Shown: piece by piece, positions 10,543 through 22,369 of the stretch | Layout: each line of letters begins with the position of its first letter | Position numbering within the stretch: position 1 is the stretch's first letter | Assembly: GCA_030035585.1 (NCBI GenBank) | Contig: CM057465.1 | Coordinates: 5,369,501-5,433,500, forward strand | Length of the DNA: 64,000 nucleotides | From: Dugong dugon | Lineage: Eukaryota; Chordata; Mammalia; Sirenia; Dugongidae | Reading direction: 5' to 3' | Notes under the pieces: model-generated | Database searches by the model: none | Told to the model about the DNA's origin: nothing | What the model saw: the letters and a program-made list of their open reading frames with translations, nothing else | Made by a program: the position numbers and the translations under genes

Positions 10543-12680
10543 GGTGAGCAGCCTCAATTTGTCCGGTGTGAAGCAGCGGGTTCAGGTCAGAGACTGAGCC
10601 TCCCCCTCTGGGGTTGTCGCCTGGGGGCTGCAGCGGGTCTACGGTGTGGTTTTACCCACGCACCTCCATCCGGAAGACGTGTCTTCCCCAGTGAACACCC
10701 CATGGGGCTCTCACCCCCACTTCAGCTGCTCTGTCCTACCTTTTTGGGGTGCCCCCTGGGGCTCCCCAAAAGGAATTTTCTACCCCTTATAATGAATACT
10801 TTCAGTCAGACTGTTCCTTCCCCTTCGCCCCCACCATGGCAGACATCCCCCTGCAGACTGCCCTCACACCACGTGGTAGCTGAGGGGCAGAACATTCTTC
10901 CAGAGCCCGCGGGTAAGAAGGCAGCTTCCATGTCACAGAGGACATGAGCCGTGAGGGCCGCTGGGCCTGCGCCTCTGTGTCCCCCTCTCGTGGGGCGTAG
11001 TCTCTGTCGCATCGCGGACACCTCCAGGTACTCCCTGGCGTGGCAGGCCCGGGGCTGTCCTGCCTAACATTAGGCCTGAGGCGGCTCCAAGGTGCAGGAC
11101 AGACAGATGGCACTACACTCTGGTCTCCTGTTCCCGGTGTCTTCACCCACCAAGTCCCCGTGTTGGCTGCAGGGCTCCTGTGGGGCCTCACCCTCCTGGC
11201 CCAAGGAGTGGTCGAGGATCAGCGGTTTTCTGACCCAGACACATCTGGGCTTCTGCCATGATTTTCCACATGCTTGTGAACGGAAAGATGTGGGTGCCCC
11301 AAGGTGGACACTCTTGCCTACCCGCTGCTCCCGGGCGAGTAGCTGCCTCGACCACAGAACATCCTGTGCTCCGACGGGGCGCTCGCCCCCCGCTCCTCCT
11401 TCTGCACTTTTCATGCCAATGAGCCTGGACACCAGAGAGCGATGTGCCCGAGGGCTGTTTGCGTTGGCGGACTCAGGGTGACAGGCCCACCAGATGGGTC
11501 TGGGGCGGTGGTGGGGATCCCTCTCTGGGCCCCCTGTCACAGAGCAAAGAAAATGCACTTACGGCCGTGTTTGCCTTCCGGGCTGTGTCCGATCTGCATT
11601 TCCCGGGGTTGGGCTCCAAGTGGTCTGCGGTGGGGAGGGGGATGGCCTTGGTTTCTCCATTAGAGTGCACCAACATGTAGCATGTTCTGGAGCCTTCTGC
11701 CAATGGTCAAAGGAGCGGTGTGTCCACAGTCGAGTGGGGACGGGATCCCCGGTTTCGCCGTCCCTGCCCGGGCCTTGATTCCGTCTCCTTGGGCATCGCA
11801 CTGTGCACCTGGAGAGACAGGCAGGAGCGAGGGGCTGCCCTCCGCCCGCCCACCCACAGACCACAGGAGCAAGCAGTGAGGAGCACCACCCGGCTGTCAC
11901 CGGGGACGAGGGGCCCTACGGAAGAGGATAAGCGGGTGGGGAATTACGGGAATGTGTTGCTTCCACTCACCGCTGTGCCTTTCAGCACCTGCCCTCTGCG
12001 GGATTAGGCCTCTCCTGTCTCTCTCTCCTGCCTGAGGCTGTTCCATGGAGGAAACCACCGTTTGCACTCCTAGCTCCAGGCCTCCATTGTGTGCACAATG
12101 GGCAGACAAGCATGGATTATGTGCATCTGTCTTGGGGTGAAGGTATACGGAGAAGGGGGGCAGGGCTGTTTCTCCGGGACTTCCTGTCTCTGTTGGAGGG
12201 TCTTATTTACCCAAGTGCTAAGACATTCCTCAGAGGACAGCTCAGGCAGGGCCTGTAAGGTTGCCAGACAAGTTAGAGTGGGGTAGGAGAGTGGCCGGTT
12301 TGCCAGACATGGCCTTCGTGACCCCAGGCTCTGGGGTCTCCGCAGCCAGTCCCTTGAGGCCCTCCATGATGTGGCCTCCTCTGTCCCCACCCTGCGCCTT
12401 AGCTCTGTGACACAGGCTCTTTCCCACTTCCCGTGCCTTTGCCTACGGGCCTCCTCAGCCTGGAGGGCCCTCTGCTCCCCGCTTTACTTGCTGAGCCCGC
12501 CCCTCCTGGATGGCTCGGCGCTGGGCTGGCCTCCTGGGCTCCTCCCCAGCCCACTGGGTCCTCCTGACGCTGCCCTGTGCTCTGTGAACGTCACTGTGTG
12601 GCTGCACTCCACGCTGGAGCTCAGCCCATCTCTGCACTCTTCCCGAGAAGTCACATCCAGCCCCCAGCTTACACGCCATC
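10543..12680. other. Intron, GC-rich, no recognisable element
   Basis: More than 2 kb of GC-rich sequence without a repeat family that I recognise. Open frames occur on both strands, but none resembles a protein that I know and none has splice-site or coding support. Confidence 0.5.
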
Positions 12681-13108
12681 TGTATCAGTCTTCTTGGGCT
12701 ACCGTAACGAAGTACCACAGACTGGGTGACTTACAACAACAGAAATGTGTTCTCTCTCAGTTCTGGAGGCGAGAAGTCCAGGATCAAGGTGTCGTCAGGG
12801 CCACGCTCTCTCTGAAGTCTCTAGAGGAGGATCCTTCCTCGTCTAGCCCAGCTGTTGGTGGTTGCCAGCAATCCTCGGCTTGTAGACACGTCACTCCAGT
12901 CTGCTTCCATCATCACACGGCCTTCTCCGTGTGTCTAAATTTCCTTCCTGTTGTAAGGACGCCAGTCATTGCATTTAGGGCCCACCTTACTCCAGTATGG
13001 CCTCATCTCGCCTTGATGACATCTGCAAAGACCTTGTTTCCAATTGAGGTCACATTCAGAGGTTCCAGGTGAGCAGGAATTTAGGGGAACACTATTCAAG
13101 CCAGCCCA
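12681..13108 (-). mobile_element. Old MaLR-type solo LTR
   Basis: It reads 'cttcttgggctaccgtaacg', 'cacagactgggtgacttaca' and 'gaccttgtttccaattgagg' in order, the reverse complement of a MaLR (MST/MLT1-like) LTR. It is well diverged from the afrotherian-looking LTRs at 7524 and 17889. Confidence 0.75.
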
Positions 13109-13979
13109 CCACCTAAGCACTAGCTACTCCCAAGTGTACATCTGCTGCCTTGGCCTCACCCTTGAGCTCGTACATCCGACTTCTGACTCAGTTTCTCTAC
13201 CTAGATGCCTGGCAACCCTCTCAACCAAGCTTCTGCCTCCCACCTGCCTCTCCCTCTCTGCCAGGGAGGCCAGTCCTTGTGGCTGCTCAGGCCAGGACTT
13301 TTGGGGCCTCCTTGACCCCCATCCTTCCCACACAGCCCCCATGGAGCCCCTTGGCTCAACCCCCTGAGTCCGCTTCACCATAGAACTAGAATCCAACCAC
13401 TCCATTTCATCTTAGAAGCCTCTTTTCTCCTGCTCCTGTCGCTCCAGGACCGTGCCCATCCCCCATGCTAGGATCTTCCCTTAGCCTGGGACTCCCTTCC
13501 ACTCTTGCTAACATCGGATCCTTGTCCTGGATCCCGCTCTTCATTCTTCCTTGATTTACTCCTTGATCTGGTGGCGTGCATCCTTCATTAGCTTCCTGAG
13601 AAAGTGGGAGGAAAGTTCGTGAGACATTGCGAGCTTAAAAATATATCTTTAGTTCCCTACTTAATAAATGGAATGGCTGGATGTTGAACTGTAAGTTAGA
13701 AATCAAGTCTCCCTTGGACTTTGAAGGTACTGTTCCATTGTCTCCCACCTTCTGTTGTTCTTATTGAGAAGTCTGATGTTATTCTGACTTCTCATCTTTT
13801 GCACGTGACCAGCGTTGTTCTTTTGTTTTCTTTCTCTTCCTGGAGCTTTGAGGATCATTCCTTTGTCCCATGTTCTGGATAGTCACCCACAGTGCTGAGT
13901 CTCCACATGGTTTTTAATCCATTGTGGAGAGTCTTTGGTGGCTCCTTCCGATCTGGACACTCATGTCCTTTAAAAAGAA
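13109..13979. other. Intron, unclassified, LINE-like in part
   Basis: From about 13600 the base use becomes T-rich on the + strand and resumes after the SINE at 14134, so one older element seems to have been split. I cannot name its family. Confidence 0.4.
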
Positions 13980-14134
13980 CAAACTTGTTGCCGTCAAGTT
14001 GATTCCAACTCATGCGACCCTATAGGACAAAATAGAACTGCCTCCATAGGGTTTCCAAGGAGCAGCTGGTGGATTCGAACTGCTAGCCTTTAGGTTAGCC
14101 ACCAAACGCTTAACCGTTGCGCCACCAAGGCCTC
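13980..14134 (-). mobile_element. AfroSINE
   Basis: It reads 'gttgccgtcaagttgattcc' to 'ccgttgcgccaccaagg'. The bases 'gtcctttaa' before it and 'gtcctttag' after it look like a target duplication. Confidence 0.87.
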
Positions 14135-14203
14135 GAGTCCTTTAGTGATGGGAAATTTTCTGAATTATTTCTTCAATATTTTATTTCTGCTGTCACTCTT
14201 TCT

Positions 14204-14410
14204 AGGAGTCCTTGGGTGGCACAAATGGTTAAGCGCTTGACTACTAACCAAAAGGTTGACAGTTCAAAACCACGCATAGGCTCCTCTGAAGACAGACTTG
14301 GTGATCTGCTTCTGAACCATCACAGCCTTGAAAACCCTATGGAGCAGTTCTACTCTGTACACACGGGGTCACCCTCAGTTGGAATAGACTCGATGGCGAC
14401 TGGTCAACTG
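14204..14410 (+). mobile_element. AfroSINE, long form
   Basis: It reads 'ggagtccttgggtggcacaa' to 'ggaatagactcgatggcgac', with the internal segment 'tgatctgcttctgaaccatc'. Confidence 0.86.
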
Positions 14411-14679
14411 GTCATCACTGTTTTAGTTCCTCAGAGCTGTTCTCTACACGTTCTGCTTTTAAAGGCTCGTATATGTGTTTCCTGGAGGCAGCATCATCTC
14501 TCTGAGGACATTAATTATGAGTTCTCTATCAATCAGGGTCCCAACAGGAAAGAGATGGAACACTGAAAACACAATGACCCTAGAAGGGTGGGCAGGGTGT
14601 GAGGCACCCATGAGGGGTAGTGCGGGTCCCAGGGGCAGTGCCACAGAGTTGTGGCCGTGCTTAGGCTTAGAGGAAACGG

Positions 14680-14703
14680 CGGGGGGGGGGGGGGGGCGGG
14701 GGA
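14680..14703. repeat. G run
   Basis: An almost pure run of about 22 G with one C. It is a likely polymorphic tract and sequencing-error spot. Confidence 0.9.
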
Positions 14704-14959
14704 GGCCATAGCGAGTCATGGAGAGGAGCTGTGGTCATCAGTGGAGGGACAGCTGAGGGGCCCCTCTAACTTCTCCCCCACTCCTCTGATCACCTGTTGG
14801 GCTCCCCATTGGCTGAACCCAGCCAGAAATGAGCGGGCAGAGAACCCTTTAATATGGTTATGCATTGGCCTCCCTAGGCAGAGAGCAGGGCAAAGTCAGT
14901 TTGTTTTTTCTTAGTGCTTAATGACATTTTAAATGAGAAGATCCATTAGATTAGAGGTT

Positions 14960-15165
14960 ACTGTGGACTGGGGGCAGTGGGGAGGAGAGCTGTTTGAGCT
15001 TCTGTTTGGGGTGATGAAAATTTTTGGAAATAGGTGTTATGATGGTTGCACAACATGGTGGATGTAATCAATGCCACTGAGTTGTACACTTACAGATGAT
15101 TGAAATGGCTGATTTTATGTTATATGTACATATATATATATTCTATCACAGTAAAAAAAAAAAGA
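14960..15165 (+). mobile_element. LINE-1 3' terminus
   Basis: 'gatggttgcacaacatggtg', then 'cactgagttgtacacttaca' and a terminal A run are the end of mammalian L1 3' untranslated regions. Confidence 0.8.
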
Positions 15166-15649
15166 ACACGTGAGCTCTAGTTGAAGTAAACCTCTCCCGT
15201 CAAGCTTCAGCTTCTCGCCTTCTAGTTGAACAGGGTGGTCAGATGCCTTGAGTTGTCCGTGACTTTGGAGGAAAACGCCCACACGCACGGAACGGCATCA
15301 GGAGTGACTCTGTCCTGGCTGCGGCGTCTCAGACCCTTTGCTTGTTCAAGTGTGTCAAGGCATCTTAGGTTCTGGGTTTCACATTAAGCCCCACAGTTTC
15401 AAGGAAGGTAGGTTAGGAGTGGGTGGTGCAACTCCCTGCCCCTGTAGCAGCCCGTGGGTGCAGGAGGGGCCCCCTCTGCTTTGGCTAGTGTTCCAGAAAA
15501 TAGCAGACACTTGTGGAGACTGGTTTCTTGGCAGCCTCCCTGGGAGCCTGTAGACCTGCTGTGGTTAGGTGATTATGTGACCCTGTGGGTGAGCTGGGGG
15601 GGTGTGAGGACCTCCCTGGTCACTCCGTGCTGCCCTCCTCCCATTCCTT

Positions 15650-15940
15650 TGTTCATCTACTCAGCAAACATTTATTGAATGCCTACTGTGTGCCAGGCAC
15701 TGTTCTGGGGATGGGATACAGCAGAAGACAAAAGAGATAAAGGTCGATTGTCCTTTTGGAGCCCGTGTTCTATAGAGTCAGGGAGATGACAACAAAGTAA
15801 GTGAGTAAAGGATGAGTAAAGTGTTACGCGCCCAAAAGAAAATAAAGCCGAGGTGGAGGCCGAAAAGGTGCTGAGAGTGGGTGGGGCTGTCAGTTTGAAG
15901 GAGACAGGCAGGGAAGGAACACTGAGCACCTCCTTCTAGC
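15650..15940 (+). mobile_element. L2 LINE 3' relic
   Basis: 'aacatttattgaatgcctac' and 'gtgtgccaggcactgttctg' followed by 'ggatacagcagaagacaaa' are classic L2 3' phrases. Confidence 0.82.
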
Positions 15941-16259
15941 AGACTCCCCTGGATGAATAACAGGCTTGTCCTGCTGTTTCTTAGGTTTTATTTTTTTTAT
16001 TTTGGACCTTCTCTATTGGCTCCTACCACGGAGATGAGGGTTTAGCTGTACCTCACCCGTCCCCACCCCCTCCACCAAACCTCTCCCAGTTCAGGAAAGA
16101 GCCTGTCTGTGCTGCTTTTTTGTATATAAAAGAGCCCCTGCTTTTGAGATGCGTCCAGAAAGATGGACAGAGGCTATTATTAGAGAGTGAGAAGTACGTC
16201 CTGTTTTCCCAAACTGGGAGACTGGAAGCATTTGTCATGTTCATTTTTTATAAAAGTGG

Positions 16260-16470
16260 GCGTGTAGTTCTTTCATAGAATCCAACTTAGAAAAGCCAAC
16301 TCAGAAACTATTTAATAACATACAAGGTCATCCATACGGTGGAATGGCCTACAGCCATTACAAATAATGGGTTGGAGCTCTATGTGCCGGAGTGGAAAAG
16401 TTTCCAGGAACATCGTTACCAGGTTAAAAACAACAACAGCATGGTGCAGAACAAGTCGTAGGGTGAAGAG
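16260..16470 (+). mobile_element. Old LINE-1 3' fragment
   Basis: 'cggtggaatggcctacagcc' and 'gggttggagctctatgtgcc' match old L1 3' untranslated sequence. Confidence 0.65.
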
Positions 16471-16629
16471 TTTTAAAAAATTTTGTTTCACATTGCTAAC
16501 TTTCAGAAAAGTTGCAGAAATAAAACAAGAACTCTTACATACCCTTCACCTACTTCTCCCAGTTGCTGATATTTTGCCACATTTTCTTTATCACTCTCTC
16601 CCCACCTGCTCTCTCCTTCCTTCCTTAAT

Positions 16630-16845
16630 AATCAGTTGCCATTGAGTGGATTCCAACTCATGGTGAGCTCATGTGTATCAGAGTAGAACTGTGCTTCATA
16701 GGGTTTTCAGTGGCTGACTTTTCAGAAATAGATTGCAAGGCCTTTTTTCCAAGGTGCCTCTGGATGGCCTGGAACCTCCAAACTTTTGTTTAGCCCCCGA
16801 GCACAGTAACTGTTTGCACCATCCAGACACTTCCTCCTCGATATC
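16630..16845 (-). mobile_element. AfroSINE-related element
   Basis: It reads 'gttgccattgagtggattcc', 'cagtggctgacttttcagaa' and 'gcaccatccagacact'. The form with 'tgtgtatcagagtagaact' and this ending recurs at 20671, 27615, 34569 and 58161 and seems to be a separate subfamily. Confidence 0.8.
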
Positions 16846-17576
16846 GTCATGATATCTTGCCCACTAATTTTACCATCTGTAGACAGTGCGTACCCGGCAT
16901 GCAAGGCTGGTTCAGTATTAGAAAATCAATCAATCCACCACATTTAACAGGCTAAGGAAGAAAAATTCCATGATTGAAACGAAGTAAAAACCACATTTGA
17001 TAAACTTCAAAACTCATTCATGATAAAAACTCTCAGAGAAATAGGGATAGAGGGGAACTTCCTCAGCTTGATGAAGAACATCTACAAAAAGCCAACAGCT
17101 GACATTATACTTGATGGTAGGAGACTGGATGCTTTCACCCTGAGATCAGGACCAAGGCACAGATGTCCACTCTCGCTCTCGTTCACCACGGTGCTGGAAG
17201 TTCTAGCCAATGCAGTGGGCAAGAAAAGGGAATGAAAGGCATGCAGATCAGACAGGAAGAAGTAAAACTGTCCCTATTTGCAAGTGAAATGATTGTCTAC
17301 GTAGAAAATCCTAAGGAATCTCCAGAAAACTCCTGGAACTAACAAGTGAGTTCGGCAGGGTCAGAAGATACGAGGTGAACATACAAACAAGTTATATTTC
17401 TATAGACTAGCAATGAAGATATGAACATTGACATTAAAAATCAATACCAAAAACAATAATTAAGTATGAATTTGACAAAAACATGGACAGGATTTGCATG
17501 CTGAAAACTAGACACTGCTGAGAATCAAAGAAGATTCAAATAAATGAACACACATACTATGCTCATAGATTAGAAA

Positions 17577-17782
17577 AACCAAATCCATTGCTGTCAAGTC
17601 AGTCCTGATTCATAGCAACCCTATGGGACAGAGTAGAACCGCCCCATAGAGTTTCCAAGGCTGAAATCTTCATGGAAGCAGACTGCCATATATTTCTCCC
17701 CAGGAGCGGCTGGTGAGTTCGAACTGCCGACTTGTTGGTGAGCAGATGAGAGCTTAGCCACTGTGCCACCAGGGCTCCTTAT
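17577..17782 (-). mobile_element. AfroSINE, long form, in L1
   Basis: It reads 'ccattgctgtcaagtcagtc' to 'ctgtgccaccagggctcctt'. L1 sequence resumes on both sides. Confidence 0.88.
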
Positions 17783-17888
17783 GTTCATGGATTAGAGGAC
17801 CCAAATTAGTGAAGATGTCAGTTCTCCCCAGATTGATAGATAGATTTAATGCAGTTCCTATCGAAATCACAAAAAGATTTTTGGGTAG

Positions 17889-18394
17889 CATAACGGATTG
17901 AATTGTGTCCCCCAAAATGTCTGTCAACTTGGCTGGGTCATAATTCCCAGTATTGTATGATTGTGTACCATTTTGTAATCTGATGTGATTTCCTTATGTG
18001 TTGTAAACTCTATCACTATGATGTAATAAGATGAATTGGCAGCAGTTATACGGATGAGGTGTACAAGATTGGATAGTGTCTTAAGCCAATCTCTTTTGAG
18101 ATATAAAAGAGAGAAGTGAGCAGAGACACATGGGAACCTCATACCACCAAGAAAGCAGTGCCGGGAGCAGAGTGCATCCTTTGGACCTGAGGTTCCTGTG
18201 CAGAGAAGCTCCCAGACCAAGGGAAGATTGATGACATGGACCTTCCTCCAGAACCGACAGATAAAGTGTTCCCCTGGAGCTGACGCCCTGAATTTGGACT
18301 TGTAGCCTACTGGACTGTGAGAGAATAAACTTCTCTTTGTTAAAGCCATCCACGTGTGGTATTTCTGTTAGAGCAGCACTAGATGACTAAGACA
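17889..18394 (+). mobile_element. MaLR-type solo LTR with 5-bp target duplication
   Basis: The LTR contains 'ggattgaattgtgtccccca' and ends 'gcactagatgactaagaca', with a polyadenylation signal in 'gagaataaacttctctttgt'. 'ggtag' lies on both sides (17884-17888 and 18395-18399). L1 sequence continues across the junction, so it is a recombined solo LTR without viral genes. Confidence 0.83.
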
Positions 18395-19097
18395 GGTAGA
18401 TAAGATTCTTCCAAAATTTATATGGAAAGGCAAAGGATCTCAAATAGCTCAGACAAGTTTGGAAAAGAAGAATAAAGTGGGCAGAATCGGTCTACCTGAT
18501 TTCAAGACATTTTGCAGTAATCAGGACTGTGTGGTCTACTTGGCAGAGGGATGACCACATAGGTCGACGAAACAGAATAAAAGACCCAGAAATAGACACA
18601 CACAAATATGCCCAGTTGGTCTGTGACGAAGATGCAAAAGCGATTCAGTGGAAGTAGCCCCGCAGCAATTGCACATCTGTAGGCAAAAACCTGAACACCT
18701 CATCCTAAGTCCCACACCTAGTACAAAAATTCACTCCGAATGGACTGAATTGTAAAACTATAAAATTTTGGAAAAATACAAAGAGGGAAACCTTCAAGAC
18801 TTAGGACCAGGGAAAGAGGTCTTAAACTTGAAACCAAAAAGGAAAACATTGACAAATTGGACGTCCCCAGTCAAAAGACCCTGCTGAGAGAATGAAAAGA
18901 CAAGCGACAGACTGGGAGAAGAGATATTTGCAAACCACATCTCCAACAAGGACTGGTATTCTGAAAACTCAACGGTTTAGAAGCAAACAATCCAATTAGA
19001 AAATGTTCAGAAGACATGAAGAGACATTTCACTGGAGAAGATACGCAGATGGCAGATAAACCATTGAAAAGATGTTCAGCATCATTAGCCATTAACC

Positions 19098-19256
19098 AAA
19101 CCAAACCCGTTGCCTGGAGTCCATTCTGACTCATAGAGATTCTACAGGACAGAGGAGAACTGCCCCACAGAGTTTCCAAGGAGCGGCTGGTGGATTCGAA
19201 CTGCCGGCCTTTTGGTTAATAGCTAAGCTCTTAACCATGGCACCAGCAGGGTTCCA
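19098..19256 (-). mobile_element. AfroSINE in L1
   Basis: It reads 'cgttgcctggagtccattct' to 'aaccatggcaccagcagggt', short form. Confidence 0.87.
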
Positions 19257-19390
19257 AAGTAATGATAATATCACTACACACCTATCGAAATGGCTAAAAC
19301 AAGATAGCAACACCGGTGCTGGCCTGGATGGGGATAAACCACATCACTCGTGCATGACTAGTGGAAAAGTACAATGGTACAACTGCTCTA

Positions 19391-19590
19391 AGGAGCCTGG
19401 TGTTGAAATAACCGGTTAAGAGCCGGGCTGCTAACCGAGTTGGTGCTTCAGACCTACCCAGCCACTCTGTGGGAGAAGGACCTGGTGATCTGCTCCTGTA
19501 AAGATTAGTCTAGGAAACACTACGCGGCAGTTCTCTGTCACATGGGGTCGCCATGAATCAGACTCGACTCGACAGCACCTAACAACACAG
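19391..19590 (+). mobile_element. Diverged AfroSINE in L1
   Basis: It reads 'ggagcctggtgttgaaataa' to 'actcgacagcacctaacaac'. The 'cagcacctaacaac' end matches the RTE LINE tail at 20490-20512. Confidence 0.8.
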
Positions 19591-20139
19591 CCACTCAAAA
19601 CAGTTGGGCAGTTTCTTTTAAAAAACCACACAGGTAACTAGAATAGAGCCCAGCCATTACAGGCGTAGACATTTATCCCCGAAAAACGAAGACTCATATT
19701 CACCCAAAAACCTGTACGTGAACGTTTATAGAAGGCTTTTTCATGGTGGACAAAAACTGGAACTAACCCAGATGTCCTTCAGCAAATGAATGACGAAACA
19801 GACTGTGGTACATCTGTGCCATGGAATACCGCTTAGCATTAAAAAGGAGCGAGCTACTGATAAAACAACCCGGATGAATCTCTAGGGAATTACGCTGAGT
19901 GAAAAAATCCAATCCCAAAGGTTACGCATGAATGACTCCACTTATATAACATTCTTGAAATGATAAAATTGTAGAGTCGGAGAGTAGATTAGTGGTTGCC
20001 AGGGATTGGGATGGGGGCGAGAGGGAAGTGTGTGTGGCTATAGAGGACAACAGAGGGGTCCTTGTGGGAATGGAAACGTTCTGTAATCTGACTGTATCCG
20101 TGTCGGTATCCTGGTTGTGATATTGTACTGTAGTTTTGC

Positions 20140-20525
20140 AAGATGTTACCATGGGGGAAGGTGTTGGCGAAGAATATCGAGTATACCGTGGACTGCCAGA
20201 AGAACAAACAAATCTGTCTTGGAAGTACAGCCAGAATGCTCCTTAGAAGTGAGGATGGCAAGACTTTGTCTCACATACTTTGGACATGTTACCAGGAGGG
20301 ATTAGTCCCTGGAGAAGGACATCATGCTTGGTAAAGTAGAGGGTCAGCGAAAAAGAGGAAAACACTTGACTAGACGGATTGACAAGTGTGGCTGCAGTGG
20401 TGCGCTCAAACATAGCAACGATTGTGAGGATGGCACAGGACTGGGCAGTGTTTTGTTCTGTTGTACACAGGGTCGCTATGAGTCAGAACCCACTCAACAG
20501 CACCTAACAGCAACAATGAAAAATG
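20140..20525 (+). mobile_element. RTE-class LINE 3' end
   Basis: The frame fragments LGSTARMLLRSEDGKT, HILWTC and LGKVEGQRKRGKH correspond to the C-terminal end of an RTE/BovB-like endonuclease-reverse transcriptase protein. A 3' end 'gtcgctatgagtcagaaccc' plus 'cagcacctaacagcaaca' follows. The frame is interrupted, so the copy is dead. A second copy, reversed, lies at 22370-22720. Confidence 0.8.
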
Positions 20526-20670
20526 GGTAAAGGGTATATGGAATCTGTCTGTATTACTTCTTTATAATTGCATGTGAAGCTAAAGTTATCTCGAAATGAA
20601 AAGTTTAATTAAAACAATTTTTAAGGATATACCAGTATATGCTGGTATATGCTTTTTATTTTCTTAAGAG

Positions 20671-20856
20671 TAAACCAGTTGCTGTCGAATGGATTCTGAC
20701 TCATGATAACTTCGTGTGTGTCAGAGTAGAACTGTGCTTCTAGACTGAAGTAGATTGTCAGGCCTTTCTTCTGAGGCACCTCTGGGTGGACTGGAACCAC
20801 CAACTTTATGGCTAAGAGCTGAGCACATTCACCGTTTGCACGACCCAGGAACTCCC
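20671..20856 (-). mobile_element. AfroSINE-related element
   Basis: It reads 'gttgctgtcgaatggattct', 'tgtgtgtcagagtagaactg' and ends 'gcacgacccaggaactccc'. It belongs with the copies at 16630 and 34569. Confidence 0.8.
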
Positions 20857-20871
20857 AGAAAACCCTGTTAA

Positions 20872-21335
20872 CAGTGTTTATTAGATAACTTTTGCTAGGT
20901 AGTAAGCCATCCCAAAATGCTGTGTGTTAAACCATCCAGTATTTATTATTCCTCACGATTCTGTGGCTTAGTTGGTGGTTCTTCTGGTCTGCACAGCTCA
21001 GCCAGGACTCTTAGTCTAGGATGGCCCCACTCACACATCTAGGCCCTTAGCTGTGGTGGCTGGTCCTCTCGTCCTCCAGCAGCCCAGCTCGGTAGGATAG
21101 GAGTTCTCAGCAAGAAGAAAGGGCAAGCCCCAACCCACAACTGCTTTTTAAGCTTTCCCTTGTGTCACATTTGCTAATGTCTCATTGGCCAAAGCAAGCC
21201 GCGTGGCCAGCCTCAGATTCGGGAGTAGAGAAATGGACCCCTCTTGATGAGAGTCACATTGCAAAGGGTGGGAGTGATGGGAGACATTATCACGGCCCTT
21301 TCTGCAAACAGCCTACCACACAGTGGGTACCTTTG
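20872..21335 (-). mobile_element. Old interspersed repeat, family not named
   Basis: Phrases such as 'tgctaggtagtaagccatcc', 'cctcacgattctgtggctta' and 'tctcattggccaaagcaagc' look like a common old mammalian repeat. I cannot give its family with confidence. Confidence 0.5.
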
Positions 21336-21380
21336 GGAGAAGGATGAGAAGTGAAGTGGCATTTGTGTTCATTTTATACC

Positions 21381-21900
21381 TGTCTTAGTCATCTAGCGCT
21401 GCTGTAACAGAAATACCACAAGTGGATGGCTTTAACAAACAGAAATTGATTCTCTCACAGTCTAGGAGGCTAGAAGTCCAAATTCAGGGTGCCAGCTCCA
21501 GGGGAAGGCTTTCTCTCTGTCAGCTCTGCGGGGAAGGTCCTTGTCATCAATCTTCCCCTGGTCTAGGAGTTTTTCAGCACAGGGACCCCAGGTCCAAAGG
21601 ATGTGTTCCACTCCTGGTTCTTCTTTCTTGCTGGTAATGAAGTCCCTCTCCTCTCTGCTCGCTTCGCTCTTTGGTATCTCCAAAGAGATTGACTCAGGAT
21701 ACAGCCTAATCCTGTAGGTTGTGTCCTGCCTCATTAACATAACCACCTCTGATCCTGCCTCATTAACATCATAGAAGTTAGGATTTACAACACTTTGGAA
21801 AATCATGTCAGATCAGAAGATGGTGGACCACACAATACCTGGAACCATGGCCTACCCAAGTTGGCACACATTTTGGGGGGACACAATACAATCCATAACA
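21381..21900 (-). mobile_element. MaLR-type solo LTR
   Basis: It starts 'tgtcttagtcatctagcgct' and ends 'acaatacaatccataaca', with TG...CA termini. It is the reverse of the LTR type at 17889. Confidence 0.82.
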
Positions 21901-22369
21901 GTGCTCTTCTGTAGAGTCTCCCATGTACTTGAGTTACTTTTAAGAATCAAAACAGTAAAAGCAGGAGGTATCTGGGTGATGGGATTATGAACCGTTTTTT
22001 CTTTCTTCTTTCAAATTTCCTGCTCTAAAAATCATTTGATGTAGAGAATGTGCAAGATAAAGAAGCTAGCCTTTTTTAACGTCATGAAATCATAGGTAAG
22101 CCTTGCGAAGTACGTAATACCCTCATGTTCGAGGAGACGGCCAGTGGGGCTCTAGGTTTGCCCCCTTCTCTGTGCCAAGGCCTTATTAGCTCTACATCTC
22201 TCACTGACCAAGGGGAGCAGTGTCAATACGTTGAGGAGGGGAGCACGGACCGCCCCCATCCCACGTGTTTATTTACGACTGAAAAAGTCGACCGTGTTCA
22301 CAAGGCCAAGCGTGACTCGTTCTGTGTCCCTTCGGCTGTGTTTGCTGCTTAAGAAGCAGGTTTCTCAGG

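Larger units (their letters stand above)
16930..20115 (+). mobile_element. LINE-1, 5'-truncated, broken by an LTR and SINEs
   Basis: A 5'-truncated L1 starts within ORF2. At 17020-17235 an open frame reads [20 protein letters not shown], and downstream [13 protein letters not shown], the thumb-side part of the L1 reverse transcriptase domain; the active-site motif lies elsewhere. Later segments ('ttccaaaatttatatggaaa' at 18409, 'gtggttgccagggattggga' at 19993) follow the L1 order to its 3' region. An LTR (17889-18394) and AfroSINEs at 17577, 19098 and 19391 are inserted. It is inactive. Confidence 0.85.

Noticed and set aside
17020-17235. Possible gene resembling a reverse transcriptase
   Set aside because: It is a 72-codon remnant of L1 ORF2 within a dead, interrupted element, not a host gene.
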